Positions 14,501 through 15,304 of a stretch of DNA of 15,304 nt are shown here, piece after piece; position 1 is the stretch's first letter; each line of letters opens with the position of its first letter. This DNA comes from Christensenella sp. UBA5327 (GTDB lineage: Bacteria; Bacillota; Clostridia; Christensenellales; Aristaeellaceae). The notes beneath the pieces were generated by a model. The model saw nothing but the letters and a program-made list of their open reading frames with translations. It was not told the origin of the DNA and searched no databases. The DNA is taken from positions 1 through 15,304 of the forward strand of contig DHQX01000011.1 in assembly GCA_002411105.1 (NCBI GenBank), in the 5' to 3' direction. Position numbers and translations under genes: made by a program.

Positions 14501-14529
14501 ATTATACACCATGCCCCGCCGGGGTGCAA
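14501..14529 (-). promoter_or_regulatory. Sigma-A promoter of the nadD-rsfS operon
   Basis: On the minus strand there is TTGCAC (14524-14529), a 17-base spacer and a perfect TATAAT (14501-14506). The start near 14494 gives a leader of about 23 bases that holds only the ribosome binding site. The spacer contains the palindrome CCCCG-C-CGGGG (14514-14524, plus-strand reading), unusually GC-rich for a spacer. Confidence 0.88.
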
Positions 14530-14540
14530 AAATGGCTTCC

Positions 14541-14575
14541 GAAAAGCAAAAAGCGCCCGCAGGGCAGGCGCTTTT
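14541..14575 (-). terminator. Rho-independent terminator after the SH3-repeat gene
   Basis: On the minus strand AAAAGCGCC pairs with GGCGCTTTT (14567-14575 with 14549-14557) around a 9-base loop. The stem ends in a T-run and a second T4. It lies 16 bases after the stop of the gene ending at 14592 and just upstream of the nadD promoter. Confidence 0.9.
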
Positions 14576-14591
14576 CTCATGCAGCGTGATA

Positions 14592-15304
14592 TCAGTCAAA
14601 GCGTTTCAGGTATTCGCCCATCATGAAGCCATGATAGCCTTCATACTCGACGCTCGCCCAGTCATTCTGGATATCCTTCACCACCACGGCGTTGCCGCTT
14701 TTGACGGAGGTGTAGTAGGGCGCCCGGCGGTCGGCCTTGGCCCGGAGGCGCACATTGGCCGTGGTCTTGCCATCGATAGCAACCACCTGGGTGAGGGTGC
14801 CCAGGTTCTGTTCAGCGGGCCTTTCCTCCAGATGGGCGGTAAGGACATAGCCTTCCTTGGCCTCGTGGCGCACCAGGGAAAAGGTCTTGCCTTTGGCCAG
14901 CAGCACCAACGCCCGGCCGCTTGGCACGCTGCCCAGCGCCTTGGACTTGGTGGTCATCTTCTCCCGCAGGGTGAGCTTGCCCCCAGGCGCTGTCACCACG
15001 GCCAAGGCAGGCTGGGGGGAGCCGTAGCCAAAGCTCAGCGTATAGGTGGGCACATAGCCCTCCTGGCCGGCGTTATCCACCTTGGTCCAGCCAAGCCCCA
15101 GGATCTTCACCGTCAAAACCGCGCCGGAATTCAGGTTCGCGAGGATGGAGGATTCATGGGAGGGCAGTTCAAACATGGCGGTGCCTTCCGCTGCCGTCAC
15201 GATGGCCTCAGCCTTGGCATCCGCGGCAGGGGCTGGCATCTCCTTGTCCGGGGTCACCGGCAGGGTGGGGGCCGGGGTGGGCGGCGGGGCGATGGTAGGG
15301 CTGG
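14592..15304 (-). CDS. SH3-repeat secreted or surface protein, 5' end outside window
   Basis: The frame is open to the window edge, so only the last 237 codons are seen. The visible part begins with a Pro/Thr/Ala-rich linker (PTIAPPPTPAPTLP and so on, about 15300-15180). Three SH3-like domains follow: one around GWTKVDNAGQEGYVPTYTLSFG, one around LREKMTTKSKALGSVPSGRALVLL, and a last one around NVRLRAKADRRAPYYTSVKSG that ends the protein. The last resembles the SH3 domain of the secreted protein at 774-2045. Such domains usually bind cell-wall peptides, and the linker is typical of extracellular proteins; a signal peptide would lie outside the window. An in-frame GTG at 15257 is not taken as the start because the upstream frame is open and reads as linker. 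The gene is followed by a good terminator. Confidence 0.82.
   Translation of the reverse strand, partial: SPTIAPPPTPAPTLPVTPDKEMPAPAADAKAEAIVTAAEGTAMFELPSHESSILANLNSGAVLTVKILGLGWTKVDNAGQEGYVPTYTLSFGYGSPQPALAVVTAPGGKLTLREKMTTKSKALGSVPSGRALVLLAKGKTFSLVRHEAKEGYVLTAHLEERPAEQNLGTLTQVVAIDGKTTANVRLRAKADRRAPYYTSVKSGNAVVVKDIQNDWASVEYEGYHGFMMGEYLKRFD

Overview
The window is a gene-dense, GC-rich stretch of bacterial chromosome. It most likely comes from a strictly anaerobic, uncultured member of the Bacillota (Clostridia). The evidence is strong AGGAGG-type ribosome binding sites, textbook sigma-A promoters, a Gram-positive type LexA box, a large 2-hydroxyacyl-CoA dehydratase activase (a protein type of anaerobes), secreted SH3/peptidoglycan-binding proteins and a fused nadD-yqeK gene. 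The exact lineage cannot be fixed from the sequence. No tRNA, rRNA, CRISPR array, transposase or phage gene is visible.

Left part (1-2125, minus strand). There is the 5' end of a solute-binding protein gene whose product joins a signal peptide directly to the second half of the SBP_bac_5 fold. Next is a monocistronic gene for a secreted protein with one SH3 domain, two peptidoglycan-binding domains and an uncharacterised C-terminal domain carrying an H-x14-C signature like that of L,D-transpeptidases. Both have good promoters, and the second has a clear rho-independent terminator.

Central part (2170-11074, plus strand). Six genes run in the same direction with short gaps or overlaps: dinB (Y-family polymerase, preceded by a sigma-A promoter with a LexA box at the start site), a 1456-residue double-ASKHA CoA-dehydratase activase, a TM1586-type nitroreductase, rarA, a YbaK/PrdX prolyl-tRNA editing protein, and yfbR (5'-deoxynucleotidase, TTG start). 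No terminator is visible inside the run, so SOS induction at dinB could reach rarA and yfbR. The roles combine translesion synthesis, fork maintenance and nucleotide-pool control with a redox pair and tRNA quality control.

Convergent gap (11075-11274). It holds two strong inverted-repeat structures and looks like a dispersed intergenic repeat.

Right part (11275-15304, minus strand). One operon runs nadD-yqeK fusion, rsfS, an ArsC/Spx-like protein that has lost its catalytic cysteine, and a membrane-anchored coiled-coil protein ending in an FMN-binding domain with a flavinylation-type motif. It starts from a near-consensus promoter at 14501-14529. Upstream, after a good terminator, lies the 3' end of a gene for a secreted or surface SH3-repeat protein that runs off the window.

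The points most worth a second look are the LDT-like domain, the flavinylated coiled-coil protein, the possible SOS operon, the half-length solute-binding protein and the cysteine-less ArsC-like protein.
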